From NCBI GenBank assembly GCA_028279405.1, contig JANQNU010000066.1:1-54173 (forward strand): DNA of 54,173 bases, in the 5' to 3' direction. The notes under the pieces were generated by a model. The model saw only the letters and a program-made list of their open reading frames with translations, was not told the DNA's origin and ran no database searches. A program made the translations under genes and the position numbers. This document shows positions 1 to 8,686 of the stretch, in pieces. Position 1 is the first letter of the stretch, and the number at the start of each line of letters is the position of its first letter. The DNA comes from Phycisphaerae bacterium (GTDB lineage: Bacteria > Planctomycetota > Phycisphaerae > UBA1845 > Fen-1342).

Positions 1-471
1 ACGGGCGATGGCCACCATCTGCTGGATTGCGATCGGGTAATCGCCGAGCGGACGGTTGATGTCGAGCGATAGCCCCAGTGCCGCGAGTTGATCGGCCGCC
101 TCCTGCCGTAAGCGACGCCAGTCGACGCCGAACCAGCGCCGCGGCAGTCGGCCGAGGAAGAGGTTCTCTGCCACCGAAAGCGTCGGGACAAGATTCACCT
201 CCTGGTAGACGGTACTGAGGCCGTTGGCCTGGGCCGCTGCCGGGGATGAGGGTCGCCAGGCATGACCGGCAAGACGCATCTCGCCCGCGTCGGGCTGATA
301 GACACCGGTCAGCAGTTTGATCAGGGTGGATTTCCCCGCACCATTTTGTCCGAGAAGTGCCATCACCTGACCGGGGCACAACGTCAGGTCGACGTTGTCG
401 AGCGCCAAGACAGCGGGAAAGCGCTTGGTCAGGCCGGACGCGACCAGGATGGGATCAGTATTTTCGGGAAT
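1..471 (-). CDS. ytfR: Sugar ABC transporter ATP-binding protein, YtfR/RbsA type (partial, C-terminal part outside window)
   Basis: This is the ATPase of a CUT2-type sugar importer, working at the inner face of the membrane with permeases that must lie beyond the left edge. The visible 157 codons show the first nucleotide-binding domain: Walker A GQNGAGKST at about residues 41-49, a Q-loop VYQEVN near residue 90, and the start of the QQMVAIAR signature helix at the edge. The frame is closed by a TGA just upstream, and no ATG, GTG or TTG lies before the conserved start of the domain. The best start is an ATT at 469-471 with GGAG seven bases upstream, giving a 17-base overlap with the binding-protein gene. 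The neighbour is YtfQ-like, so YtfR (galactofuranose import) is the best match. CTG or ATC a few codons later are alternative starts. The substrate is inferred from the neighbour. Confidence 0.85.
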   Translation of the reverse strand, partial: MPENTDPILVASGLTKRFPAVLALDNVDLTLCPGQVMALLGQNGAGKSTLIKLLTGVYQPDAGEMRLAGHAWRPSSPAAAQANGLSTVYQEVNLVPTLSVAENLFLGRLPRRWFGVDWRRLRQEAADQLAALGLSLDINRPLGDYPIAIQQMVAIAR

Positions 472-1441
472 CGATCAGCTCCGCCGCCACCGATTGGTCG
501 AACAATTCATCCTGGTTCTGGATGAACTTGGGCACGGCCGCGCCGGCCCGGATCTGCTCAATGGTGTCGAAGAGGATCGGTCCCATCAAGGGGTTACACT
601 CGACGGTCGCATTGAGCTTGCCAGCGACCATCGCCACGAAAGCATCGCGGACGGCATCGATGGACACCAGCAGGATATCCTCGCCGGGCCGCAAGCCGGC
701 TTCCTCGATCGCTTGGATCGCACCGATGGCCATGTCGTCATTGTGGGCATAGACGGCGTCGATCTCATCCCCGGCGGCCTTGAGGAAGGCCTCCATCACT
801 TCCTTGCCCTTTGCCCGCGTGAAGTCCGCCGACTGCGTCTTGATGATCTTCAGTCCCGGATGGTTAGCGATCCCCTCGGCAAAACCCCGTTGGCGGTCGA
901 TCGCAGGGGCGGACCCGGTCGTGCCCTGAAGCTCGACGATGCGCGCCTTGCCAGCCGTCCGTTCGGCGAGCCAACCGGCCGCCATCCGGCCCTCCTCGAC
1001 GAAATCGCTCGCAATCAACGTCGCGAACAGCGCGTCGTCGCGCACCTCGATCCCGCGATCGACCAGGACGACCGGAATCCCGGCCTCCTTGGCCTCCGTC
1101 AGCACCGCCTCCCAGCCGGTCTCGACGACCGGCGCGATCACGATCACGTCGACGTTCTGAACAATGAACGAACGAACTGCTTTGATCTGGTTGGCGAGCT
1201 TCTGCTGCGCGTCGGCGAATTTGAGCGTCGCGCCGCGCTTCGCGGCCTCCTCCTTGATCGATTGCGTCTCGGCGGTGCGCCAGGCGCTCTCGGCCCCGAC
1301 CTGCGAAAAGCCGACCACCAGCGGCCTGGTACCTGACCCGGACGAGTTCGAGCGATCGCAGCCCTGGATCAGCAGAGCAATGAGGAGCAACAAGGCAGCC
1401 GGTACGGAGCGCCGCCGGCGGGTCCGAGCGCGTCCTGGCAA
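455..1441 (-). CDS. ytfQ: Furanose-binding lipoprotein of a CUT2 ABC transporter, YtfQ-like
   Basis: This is a periplasmic or lipid-anchored sugar-binding protein. From about residue 40 it follows Escherichia coli YtfQ closely: VGFSQVGAESAWR, QKLANQIKAVRSFI, IAPVVETGW, VELQGTTGSAPAIDR, SADFTRAKGKEVMEAF and VYAHNDDMAIGAIQAI all have direct counterparts. YtfQ is known to bind galactofuranose and also arabinofuranose. The N-terminus has an arginine-rich stretch, a hydrophobic run and a lipobox ending LIQGC. A longer frame to an ATG at 1546 would translate a palindromic intergenic repeat and overlap the upstream gene, so I prefer the TTG at 1439-1441, which has GGGGGA upstream and gives 328 residues. 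It lies 97 bases downstream of the GH127 gene and overlaps the ATPase gene. The start choice is less certain than the family. Confidence 0.88.
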   Translation of the reverse strand: MPGRARTRRRRSVPAALLLLIALLIQGCDRSNSSGSGTRPLVVGFSQVGAESAWRTAETQSIKEEAAKRGATLKFADAQQKLANQIKAVRSFIVQNVDVIVIAPVVETGWEAVLTEAKEAGIPVVLVDRGIEVRDDALFATLIASDFVEEGRMAAGWLAERTAGKARIVELQGTTGSAPAIDRQRGFAEGIANHPGLKIIKTQSADFTRAKGKEVMEAFLKAAGDEIDAVYAHNDDMAIGAIQAIEEAGLRPGEDILLVSIDAVRDAFVAMVAGKLNATVECNPLMGPILFDTIEQIRAGAAVPKFIQNQDELFDQSVAAELIDSRKY

Positions 1442-1445
1442 ATTC

Positions 1446-1480
1446 AGTCCGTCCCCCACCCCAAGATGGGGTGGGGCTCC
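1446..1480. repeat. Palindromic intergenic repeat between the GH127 and ytfQ genes
   Basis: CCCCACCCCA (1454-1463) and TGGGGTGGGG (1467-1476) form a perfect 10-bp inverted repeat with a 3-base AGA loop. The flank AGTCCGTCCCC is shared with a copy near 7258. A related 9-bp version lies at 9874-9894. As RNA it would form a strong hairpin between two cotranscribed genes, so it may tune the binding-protein/enzyme ratio or stabilise transcript ends. That role is inferred. Confidence 0.75.
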
Positions 1481-1538
1481 CGGCAGCGCGTCGGCTGCGC
1501 TTCCACACGCTACGGCATTCGGTGGCCGACAGGATCTG

Positions 1539-3986
1539 CTACGCATCCTCGGCCCCCCCTACGCGCCATTCCAGGATGCCACCGGACATCTGGTCCTTGA
1601 GCTGCACCTCGATCTTCAGTTGCGTCGTCTTCACGGGCTCGAACTGCACGCGGTTGAACTGGTCCGCTTGCACACCGAACGTGTCGGCTACCGGCACCTC
1701 CCACCACGCGCCGTCATCGTGGTAGTAGAGGATCCAGCGCTGCGGTACCCGACAGTGTCCGAAGCCGGTATCGTCGAACCAGTAGACCTCGCACCAGGAC
1801 ACCTCACGCGGCGCTTCGAACTGGTAGGTTACCCATTCGGTCGAGCCGCGCTTCGGCCACCAGGTGAAGCGCGGGATCGCGTGATCGCCGGAGTTCTGCG
1901 GCAGCTTGCCGTCGCTCAGCGCCTTGATGTCGTCGCAATAGTAGGACGCCTTGTGCATCAGCTTCGGAGGTGGGCGCCAGCGCTTGGCACTTCGTTCGTC
2001 ACTGGCCCGTGGAAACGCAGAGACGCGCAATCGGGCGCACCCCATCGGGATCAGCGTGACGTCCTCGATCGGCGCCGTGGTATGGGCCGGTCCCGGCTGT
2101 ACCTCGTCTATCAGACCGAAGAAGTCCAGCTTCCACTCCGGAATTCGCTTGGCTTTGGCGCGGATCTCGATCGGTGCGCCGGCCACCGTGAACGGCTGTG
2201 GCGCGAGCGGGCCGGAGCGTCGTTTGACGGTGAACGCATCTTGCGGACGATCGTCAGTAAGCACGAGGCCATAGTTCCACGGCGAATCCGGGAAGACCTC
2301 AAACGCCGGCCACTCGTCTGTGCCGCCGGCGCGTTCCCAACGCTCCGCGATCTTCAACGAGTACCAGAGCGGACCGCGGCGCACAGAGGTGGTGCTGTTG
2401 TTGGTGGGCCAGTGACGCAACTCGATTCTGGTGCCGAATGTGACCGTGAGACGCTCCCCGCCGATCCATTCGCGCTCCACGCGCACGAAGCGCGCACCCG
2501 GCTCGATACGCGTTTCGTTCCCGTTCGCGAACCGGACCACAACTCCCTGCGCCCAATCAGGGACCCGCAGGTAGAGCGGGAACCAGACCGCGGAATCGGT
2601 TTCAACCGTGATGTGAACCGACTCGCCGAAGGGATAGTCGGTCCGTTGCACGAGTCGAATCTCCTTGCCGTTGGCGACCCTTGCGGTTACTTCGCATGGC
2701 GCGTATAGCATGGCGGCGAGGCCGTTGTCCTGCGTTGCCAGCCAGAGGTGCTCGGCGAAGTAAGGCCAGCCCATGGCAACGTTATGTTGACAACAGCGGT
2801 AGCGGTGCGGACTGAAAGCAAGCATGCAACCGCCGTTCTGGATGCCCGGCGCCTTGTTTTCGCGATCGAGCTGCACCATGTTCGGTGCGGTCAGATAATG
2901 CAGCCCGCGGTAGTCCGGCATTGCAGCGGCGGGGAGCGAGTTGAACGCGACGTCCTCGCAACGGTCGGCGTGGACGGGATCGCCGGTGAAGCGCATCAGC
3001 AGTTGGAAGCTGTGCATGAACTCGACCATGGAGCAGGTTTCAGCGGCCTGGCGCGGTCCGTGGTAGCCCTGGCGCGCATTCTCGTCGGCACCGAACATCC
3101 CGCCGGGAACCTGACCGTACTTGCCCATGACTTCCTGGTAGTTGCGTTCGCTGGCAGCGAGATCCTTCTCGTCATGCGACAGCACCCAGTAGGTCGCCGG
3201 CTCACGATATCCCTGACAGATGTTGACGCCGTGCCAGCTCTCGACTTCCTGGTCCCAGCGCGCGGTCGAGCGGTGAACCTTGTGCGCCACGTCCAGCAGC
3301 GTCTTGTCGCCAGTCCGGTTGTAGAGCCAAAGGATGCTCTCCAGGTTGTCCCCTCCACGCAGCTTCTGCCAGCTTCCGGGAAGCAGCTGCTCGTCGGGAA
3401 TCGTGCCCTGCCAATGGAAGTACCGCGTGAGGAAACCGAGCACGCGCTCGTCGTTCGTAGCCTCGTAGTAGGACTGGAGCACGTTGAGGACGATCATGTT
3501 CGGCCAGAGGTCGTTCTTGTCGCGATTGGCCTGCGGGCCGAAGTAGCCGTCGGAACGTTGACTGGCCAGGATCCGGTCCACCCACTGCTTCGTCTTTGCG
3601 ATCAGCGCACGATCCTCAAGCACGAAGCCCAGATCGCAATACCCCTTGAACCAGTACGGAAACTCCTCCCAGCCATTCTCGCCGCTCCCGTCGGGCGTGA
3701 GCCAGGAACTCGTCTTGGGGTTACACCACTTGCTGATCTCGGGGAGGTGGCCGACCATCCCGTGGCGCATCGCTTCAAGTTGGTGACGCAGCCAACCGTG
3801 CGGGTGGATGGCTCCGATCGGCAGCTTCACCAACGGATCGGGCTTCAACGGTGCCCGGTGGGTGACGTAGTGCTGATTTCCCCGTTGGGCGGGTAACTGT
3901 CGAACAGCGGTAACGGAAACGCTTGGCTGGGCGGCCATCGCAAAGGCGCCTGCCAGCAGGACGACGAGAATTGGCGCAGCGTACAT
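1539..3986 (-). CDS. Exported GH127-family beta-L-arabinofuranosidase (DUF1680)
   Basis: This is a glycoside hydrolase expected to release terminal beta-L-arabinofuranose from plant-type glycans. A signal peptide (MYAAPILVVLLAGAF) opens the protein. I start at the ATG at 3986 because GGAGAGAGG lies just upstream; a start at 4028 would precede the signal peptide with unrelated residues. The (alpha/alpha)6 barrel region carries the GH127 zinc and nucleophile signature: ETC at about residues 315-317 and a Cys-Cys pair (RCCQHN) at about 399-400, matching Glu338, Cys340, Cys417 and Cys418 of the characterised enzyme HypBA1. Beta-sandwich segments follow, and the last 120 or so residues resemble an F5/8-type C (discoidin-like) carbohydrate-binding domain. 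At 815 residues it is longer than the roughly 650-residue catalytic enzymes because of that domain. It heads the operon with the furanose-binding protein, so hydrolysis and uptake are probably linked. Confidence 0.87.
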   Translation of the reverse strand: MYAAPILVVLLAGAFAMAAQPSVSVTAVRQLPAQRGNQHYVTHRAPLKPDPLVKLPIGAIHPHGWLRHQLEAMRHGMVGHLPEISKWCNPKTSSWLTPDGSGENGWEEFPYWFKGYCDLGFVLEDRALIAKTKQWVDRILASQRSDGYFGPQANRDKNDLWPNMIVLNVLQSYYEATNDERVLGFLTRYFHWQGTIPDEQLLPGSWQKLRGGDNLESILWLYNRTGDKTLLDVAHKVHRSTARWDQEVESWHGVNICQGYREPATYWVLSHDEKDLAASERNYQEVMGKYGQVPGGMFGADENARQGYHGPRQAAETCSMVEFMHSFQLLMRFTGDPVHADRCEDVAFNSLPAAAMPDYRGLHYLTAPNMVQLDRENKAPGIQNGGCMLAFSPHRYRCCQHNVAMGWPYFAEHLWLATQDNGLAAMLYAPCEVTARVANGKEIRLVQRTDYPFGESVHITVETDSAVWFPLYLRVPDWAQGVVVRFANGNETRIEPGARFVRVEREWIGGERLTVTFGTRIELRHWPTNNSTTSVRRGPLWYSLKIAERWERAGGTDEWPAFEVFPDSPWNYGLVLTDDRPQDAFTVKRRSGPLAPQPFTVAGAPIEIRAKAKRIPEWKLDFFGLIDEVQPGPAHTTAPIEDVTLIPMGCARLRVSAFPRASDERSAKRWRPPPKLMHKASYYCDDIKALSDGKLPQNSGDHAIPRFTWWPKRGSTEWVTYQFEAPREVSWCEVYWFDDTGFGHCRVPQRWILYYHDDGAWWEVPVADTFGVQADQFNRVQFEPVKTTQLKIEVQLKDQMSGGILEWRVGGAEDA

Positions 3987-4089
3987 CGGACCTCTCTCCC
4001 CCACGCATGGACAAACCCAGGCCGTCATGGTAACAAATCTCGAAGAAACGCCAACAAAAACTGTCGAAATTCGCTAAACTGACAGGTAA

Positions 4090-5379
4090 ATGGGTCATTC
4101 TGCTTTTCTATCTTCAACACTTTCACGCGCAACGACGCTCCTGCTGCTCGCGATCGGCGGGTGCGGACGCGGCACGCCTGACGATCCAGAGGTCGTCCTG
4201 CGGGTCTCCAACTGGGGCAGCCCGGCAACCGAAACCACCTTCATGGCGCTCGAGCGCGAGTTGCGGGAAGCCTTCGAAGCCGAGCACGGCGTCAAGGTCC
4301 GGATCGAGCTGATCCCCGGCGAGGGTCAATACGCGCCGAAGCTGATGATGATGCACCTCGCCGACAATATGCCGGACGTCGTCCACCTCGATGCTTCCTA
4401 CGCGTCGATCTTCATCGACAACCATGTGCTCCGTGACCTGACGCCCATGATGCAACAGGACCCGACGTTCGACCTCGACGACTACTTCCCGAACGTCGTC
4501 GCCATCGCTCGGCGTAACGATGCGAACTTCGCCGTCCCGCTCGACTTCACCCCGATGGTCATGTACTACAATAAACGGCTCTTCGACGATGCCGACCTGC
4601 CCTACCCGCGCAACGGGTGGACCTGGGACGAGTTCCTCGAAACGGCGAAAGCGCTCACGATTGCAGATGACGATCCGACGCGTCCGCCGCGACAATTCGG
4701 GTTCAAGTTCTTCAATTGGATGCCCTCGTGGGTATTGTGGATCTGGGCCAACGATGGCGACGTGCTGGGGCCAGACGGCAAACGGGCCAGCGGCTATCTC
4801 GACGGCCCCAACACGCTCGAAGCCGTGCGATTCCTTCAGGATCTGATGGAAACCCACCATGCCGCGCCCACATTGCAGGAGAGCGCGACGGCCGGTGTCG
4901 ACCTGTTCCGCGCCGAGCGGGCAGCGATGGACATGCAGGGACATTGGATGCTGCTCGACTATCGCGCCGAGGAACTCGACGTCGGCATCGTCAGCATCCC
5001 GGTCGGCAGGGGAAAGCGAACCACTGTCGTCTACGAGACGGGGCTCGCGATGTCTTCCTCGTGCCAACACCCCGAGCTGGCCTGGAAGTACATCAAATAC
5101 ATGACGTCGCGCGGGGTCCAGATTCGACGCGTGGCCTCCGGAATCGCGATCTCGGCCAACAGAAAGGCTGCGGCCCATTACGCCGACAATCCGATCGAGC
5201 AGCAGTTCCTCGACGAAGTAGAGTATGCGCGCGTGCCCACCGGGGCCCGGGTGGAGCGCTATAGCCTCATCGAGTCACTCTGTGAGGAGATGATGCGCGA
5301 CATTCTCAGCAGCGGCGTGGACGCGGAGACGGCCCTGCGCGAAACAGCCAAACTCGTGGATGCGGCGCTCACCGAATGA
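4090..5379 (+). CDS. Extracellular solute-binding lipoprotein, family 1 (CUT1 sugar/oligosaccharide type)
   Basis: This binds a sugar or oligosaccharide outside the membrane and hands it to the two permeases encoded immediately downstream. The N-terminus has a hydrophobic run (TTLLLLAIGGC) with a lipobox-like cysteine at about residue 25. The mature part has features of family 1 binding proteins (MalE/UgpB type): VRIELIPGEGQYAPKL, NMPDVVHLDA, an FTPMVMYYNKRLFDDADLP hinge segment and GWTWDEFLETAKALT. Its length, 429 residues, is normal. It is divergent from the GH127 gene across about 100 bases, so the two transcripts may share control. Its stop overlaps the start of the first permease (ATGA). 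The substrate is not shown by the sequence; an arabino-oligosaccharide would fit the neighbours but is inferred. Confidence 0.9.
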   Translation: MGHSAFLSSTLSRATTLLLLAIGGCGRGTPDDPEVVLRVSNWGSPATETTFMALERELREAFEAEHGVKVRIELIPGEGQYAPKLMMMHLADNMPDVVHLDASYASIFIDNHVLRDLTPMMQQDPTFDLDDYFPNVVAIARRNDANFAVPLDFTPMVMYYNKRLFDDADLPYPRNGWTWDEFLETAKALTIADDDPTRPPRQFGFKFFNWMPSWVLWIWANDGDVLGPDGKRASGYLDGPNTLEAVRFLQDLMETHHAAPTLQESATAGVDLFRAERAAMDMQGHWMLLDYRAEELDVGIVSIPVGRGKRTTVVYETGLAMSSSCQHPELAWKYIKYMTSRGVQIRRVASGIAISANRKAAAHYADNPIEQQFLDEVEYARVPTGARVERYSLIESLCEEMMRDILSSGVDAETALRETAKLVDAALTE

Positions 5380-6302
5380 GGAACGATCGAAGACCTCAGC
5401 GCTGGACGGGATATCTCTTCGTTGCTCCGGCAACGCTCTACCTCGCAGTGTTCTCGCTCTTGCCGATGATCATTGCCGGCTGGCTCAGCCTTCACCGCTG
5501 GCACCTGCTCAAACCTGAGCATCCATTCGTCGGCCTCCAGAACTACGTCAACATCCTCAACGACCCGTTCTTCCGACACGCGCTGTACAACACGTTCCTG
5601 TTCGTGGTCTTCAGTGTGCCGCTCGGCGTGATTTCCTCACTGCTGGTGGCGGCGCTACTCGCGCGACCGTTACGGGGTGTCGGACTCTTCCGTACGATCC
5701 TCTATATCCCGGCCGTCAGCTCGCAGGTCGCGATCTCGATGGTCTGGATCTGGATTCTGCTGCCCGAAATCGGCCTGATCAATCAAACGCTGCACGGGCT
5801 CAACACCCTGCTTGACGCAGTCTCGCTCGGAAGCTGGAGCTTGCCGACGGACACGGCGTTCCTCAATCACCCGGTCAGCGCGATGGGGGCCCTGGTAGCG
5901 ATCTTCATCTGGATCGGCCTGGGACCGCGAATGATCCTCTTCGTCGCGGGTATCCAGCAGATCCCGACGACGCTCTACGAAGCCGCGGATCTCGACGGCT
6001 GCTCCGCGTGGCACCGGTTCCGCTACATCACGCTGCCGATGCTGGCACCGACGATGCTCTTCGTCGTCGTGACGACAACGATCGCGGCGTTTCAGATCTT
6101 CACGCCGGTCTACATGATGACCAAGGGCGGGCCGCGACGATCGACCGATGTGGTCCTCTATCACATCTTTACGGAAGCGTGGCAGAAGCTCGAGTTCGGC
6201 ATGGCCAGTGCGATGACGTACATTCTCTTCACAATGATTGCCCTTGTCGCGCTCGTACAGTTCACTGTCATTCGGCCCCAGGCGATCGAGGAGGCACCGT
6301 GA
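5376..6302 (+). CDS. ABC sugar transporter permease, MalF/UgpA type
   Basis: This is the first inner-membrane subunit of a CUT1 importer, 308 residues with about six hydrophobic segments. The cytoplasmic EAA loop that docks the ATPase is clear at about residues 200-225 (EAADLDGCSAWHRFRYITLP). The start ATG lies within the ATGA overlap with the binding-protein gene, and the stop overlaps the GTG of the second permease, so the three genes are almost certainly translated from one message. No gene for a MalK/UgpC-type ATPase is present in the window, so the ATPase must be supplied from elsewhere, as happens with shared MsmX-type ATPases. Confidence 0.92.
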   Translation: MRNDRRPQRWTGYLFVAPATLYLAVFSLLPMIIAGWLSLHRWHLLKPEHPFVGLQNYVNILNDPFFRHALYNTFLFVVFSVPLGVISSLLVAALLARPLRGVGLFRTILYIPAVSSQVAISMVWIWILLPEIGLINQTLHGLNTLLDAVSLGSWSLPTDTAFLNHPVSAMGALVAIFIWIGLGPRMILFVAGIQQIPTTLYEAADLDGCSAWHRFRYITLPMLAPTMLFVVVTTTIAAFQIFTPVYMMTKGGPRRSTDVVLYHIFTEAWQKLEFGMASAMTYILFTMIALVALVQFTVIRPQAIEEAP

Positions 6303-7192
6303 CGAGGACGCTCAGCGGTCGACGGATTCTGCACGGGTTCGTGGTGTACGCGCTCCTGCTGGCGCTGGCGGGCGTGACGATGCTCCCATTCCTGTGGATG
6401 GCCCTGACGTCGCTGCATCCGCCGAACACGCAACCGCCGCTGTTTCTCGAACCGGTCGATCCGCCGGCAGGCGCGCCCGTCCCCACACTGTTCGCGCCGG
6501 AACGCTGGCACCCGGAAAACTACACCTACGTGCTGCTGTTTCCCGAATTGCCGGTCTGGCGCTTCGCACTCAACAGCGTGGTCGTCACGCTCGGCGTCGT
6601 GCTGTTCCAATTGACACTTTGCTCGCTTGCGGCCTACGGATTCGCACGACTACGGTTTCCCGGGCGAGACGGGCTCTTCACCGTTTTCCTGATGACGATG
6701 ATGGTGCCGGCATCGGTGATGATCGTGCCGTTGTTTCTGCTCGTGAAGACGCTCGGCTGGCTCGACACCTACGCCGGCCTGATCATTCCCTACCCGTACC
6801 TTTCGACCGCGTTCGGCACGTTCCTGCTGCGACAGTTCTTCGTCACGCTGCCGCGCAGCCTGGACGACGCCGCCAGGATCGACGGCTGCAGCGACTGGGG
6901 CATCTTCTGGTACATCACGCTACCGTCCGCGCGCCCGGCGCTGGCTACGCTCGCCGCGTTCGCGTTCATCTGGACCTGGACCGACTTCTACTGGCCGCTG
7001 CTGGCCACCAGTTCCGCCGACATGCGCACGCTCGAGGTCGGCCTGTCAGTCTTCCGCGACGCCTACGGCACCAACAAATGGCCGCTTCAGATGACCGCGG
7101 CGATGATCGTGCTGATCCCGGTACTGGTGTTCTTCCTCGTCATGCAGCGCTATTTCACTCGTAGCGACGTTCAAAGCGGATTGAAAGGCTAG
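6299..7192 (+). CDS. ABC sugar transporter permease, MalG/UgpE type
   Basis: This is the second membrane subunit of the CUT1 importer, 297 residues. It starts at a GTG (6299-6301) that overlaps the previous stop; a longer reading frame from 6008 only adds residues translated out of frame from the first permease. The N-terminal membrane helix (FVVYALLLALAGVTMLPFLWMAL) is followed by a periplasmic loop and five more hydrophobic segments. The EAA motif is DDAARIDGCSDWGIFWYITLP at about residues 190-210. This is the last gene of the three-gene operon; the next 270 bases hold a palindromic repeat and no gene. Confidence 0.92.
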   Translation: MTRTLSGRRILHGFVVYALLLALAGVTMLPFLWMALTSLHPPNTQPPLFLEPVDPPAGAPVPTLFAPERWHPENYTYVLLFPELPVWRFALNSVVVTLGVVLFQLTLCSLAAYGFARLRFPGRDGLFTVFLMTMMVPASVMIVPLFLLVKTLGWLDTYAGLIIPYPYLSTAFGTFLLRQFFVTLPRSLDDAARIDGCSDWGIFWYITLPSARPALATLAAFAFIWTWTDFYWPLLATSSADMRTLEVGLSVFRDAYGTNKWPLQMTAAMIVLIPVLVFFLVMQRYFTRSDVQSGLKG

Positions 7193-7232
7193 GTGCGCGA
7201 ACGGCATTCGCGGGAGCCACGGGCACCCAACA

Positions 7233-7355
7233 CGAGCCCGGAGCGCAAGCGACGGTCCAGTCCGTCCCCGACCCCAAGATGGGTGGGGCACCAAGCCACG
7301 GAGCGCTCCCGTTCACCTCACGCACCCAGATCCCCTCGCTAGCGCTCGGGGCTCG
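7233..7355. repeat. Composite palindromic intergenic repeat
   Basis: Two outer arms are nearly complementary: CGAGCCCGGAGCGCAAGCG (from 7233) and CCCCTCGCTAGCGCTCGGGG (7332-7351). Between them lies the CCCC.ACCCCA-AGA-TGGG.TGGGG hairpin at 7266-7288, the same core as at 1454-1476. The arms recur at 9828-9850 (left arm only) and at 15528-15598 (both arms). The region 7193-7462 otherwise holds nothing I can support. Confidence 0.75.
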
Positions 7356-7462
7356 TTGTGTTTGAGGGCCGGAAAACGACCTGGGGTCACTGGAGCGCTC
7401 AACGCGAGCCCTGAAGCGCCCGGGTTGAGTGTCGGGTTCGCGCCGAGGGCCGTGGCGCGGAC

Positions 7463-8035
7463 TCAGTCGCCGTGCTTTTGTTTGAGCCGACCGGAGAGGC
7501 GCAACAAGAGCTGGACGCGCTCGAACTCGTCGATCCAATCCTGGAGCGTGCCGGCGATCTCATCCGCCGGGACGGGGGCGCCAGGCACCGGGCACGTCCC
7601 ACCGAGCTGCCGTGCGGCCAGCGCGCGGTAGCGCGTCAGCGATCGGTCGCCGAATACGGCAACCGGCTCGAAGTCCTCCGCGGCGAAGAGCGCGACCGGA
7701 ACCCGGCTGCCGCCGTTGATCCGGAGAGGGTCCGCCAGCTCCGGGTGCTGATCGCGATCGAAGAAGCGGAGGTGGATCCGTTCGGAGTTGGCCCGGGCGA
7801 TCTGCTCGAGTAGCGGGCACTGCTGGACGCAGTCGCCGCACCAGACGCCGCTGAGAACAAGGACGTTGAGGTCGCGCGTGAAGCTGCCGATCAAGGCGGT
7901 CTGTGACGGCGTGAGGCGGACTTGCTCGAAGAACCGCTGCCAGTTCGCTTGTTGGGCGTCGGTGCCCGTTGCCACATAATCGTCGTAGCGAAGACCGGCG
8001 GAAAACTTCGTCTGCAGCGACGGCGCAGAAAACAT
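7463..8035 (-). CDS. Thioredoxin-fold family protein with WCGDC motif
   Basis: This 190-residue protein has one thioredoxin-like domain. The redox motif W-C-G-D-C sits at about residues 65-70 after a beta strand (LNVLVLSGVWCGDC), and a likely cis-proline follows in RVPVALFA. These are features of cytoplasmic thioredoxin-like oxidoreductases that carry CGDC rather than CGPC. No signal peptide is visible. I chose the ATG at 8035 because GGGAG lies upstream; the longer frame to 8065 lacks such a site. It is divergent from the exosortase gene with 102 bases between. A role in thiol reduction is inferred from the motif; the partner is unknown. Confidence 0.82.
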   Translation of the reverse strand: MFSAPSLQTKFSAGLRYDDYVATGTDAQQANWQRFFEQVRLTPSQTALIGSFTRDLNVLVLSGVWCGDCVQQCPLLEQIARANSERIHLRFFDRDQHPELADPLRINGGSRVPVALFAAEDFEPVAVFGDRSLTRYRALAARQLGGTCPVPGAPVPADEIAGTLQDWIDEFERVQLLLRLSGRLKQKHGD

Positions 8036-8137
8036 GCTGACTCCCTGTTCGAGGACGGATACCATGCACTCCGATGCGGCGGCAAGGAACGTCGTTACAC
8101 AGAATTCCGATTAGATGCTCAGCGGACGAATCCACTC

Positions 8138-8686
8138 ATGACACCTGCGGCCGCGACGAACACGACGACGACGACACCCCCACGCGTTCGCCGATTTCTG
8201 CTAACGCTAGTCGGGCTCCTCGCGATCACGTGGGCCATCTATTATTACCCGTATTCCGCGACCCATCCGATCGCGCGGTCCACGCGGGTGTACCTGCAAG
8301 CGTACACCCACGCGACCGTCGGTATTTTGCGACTCTTCGGCGAGGATGCCCGTGCCGTCGGCCAATCGGTCGTCGGCCCTGCCAGCGTCCGGATCGATCG
8401 CGGTTGCGATGCGATCCAGGCCAAAGCGCTGTTTGCGTGCGCGTTGCTGGCGTTTCCCGCATCGTGGCGGAAAAAAGTGATCGGACTGGTGCTGGGGCTC
8501 GGCGCACTGATTTTGCTAAACCTGCTGCGGATCGTCACGCTCTATTACATCCACAAGCTCTGGCCGACCTGGTTCGACTTCTGGCATTTCGGGGTCTGGC
8601 AATTCGCGTACATCGGCGCCACCGTCGCGATCTGGCTGGCTTGGGCAACGCAGGGCGTCAAACCGCGACGCAAGCAAGATGCTTGA
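8138..8686 (+). CDS. xrtH: Exosortase/archaeosortase family protein, exosortase H-like
   Basis: This is a multi-pass membrane transpeptidase that would recognise and process C-terminal sorting signals on exported proteins. At 182 residues it has the compact size of exosortase H. The three residues expected at the active site are present in order: Cys90 in RGCDAIQAK, Arg131 in LLNLLRIVTLYYI and His150 in FDFWHFGVWQ. The segment LAFPASWRKKVIG between Cys and Arg is characteristic. The ATG at 8138 begins a short Thr-rich cytoplasmic tail before the first helix; the longer frame from 7922 is antisense to the thioredoxin gene. It overlaps the next gene by 8 bases. Subtype H is a recalled resemblance and less certain than the exosortase call. 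Confidence 0.8.
   Translation: MTPAAATNTTTTTPPRVRRFLLTLVGLLAITWAIYYYPYSATHPIARSTRVYLQAYTHATVGILRLFGEDARAVGQSVVGPASVRIDRGCDAIQAKALFACALLAFPASWRKKVIGLVLGLGALILLNLLRIVTLYYIHKLWPTWFDFWHFGVWQFAYIGATVAIWLAWATQGVKPRRKQDA

Noticed and set aside
1164-2708. 514-codon plus-strand open frame
   Set aside because: It is antisense to the GH127 and ytfQ genes and crosses a palindromic repeat; no domain is visible.
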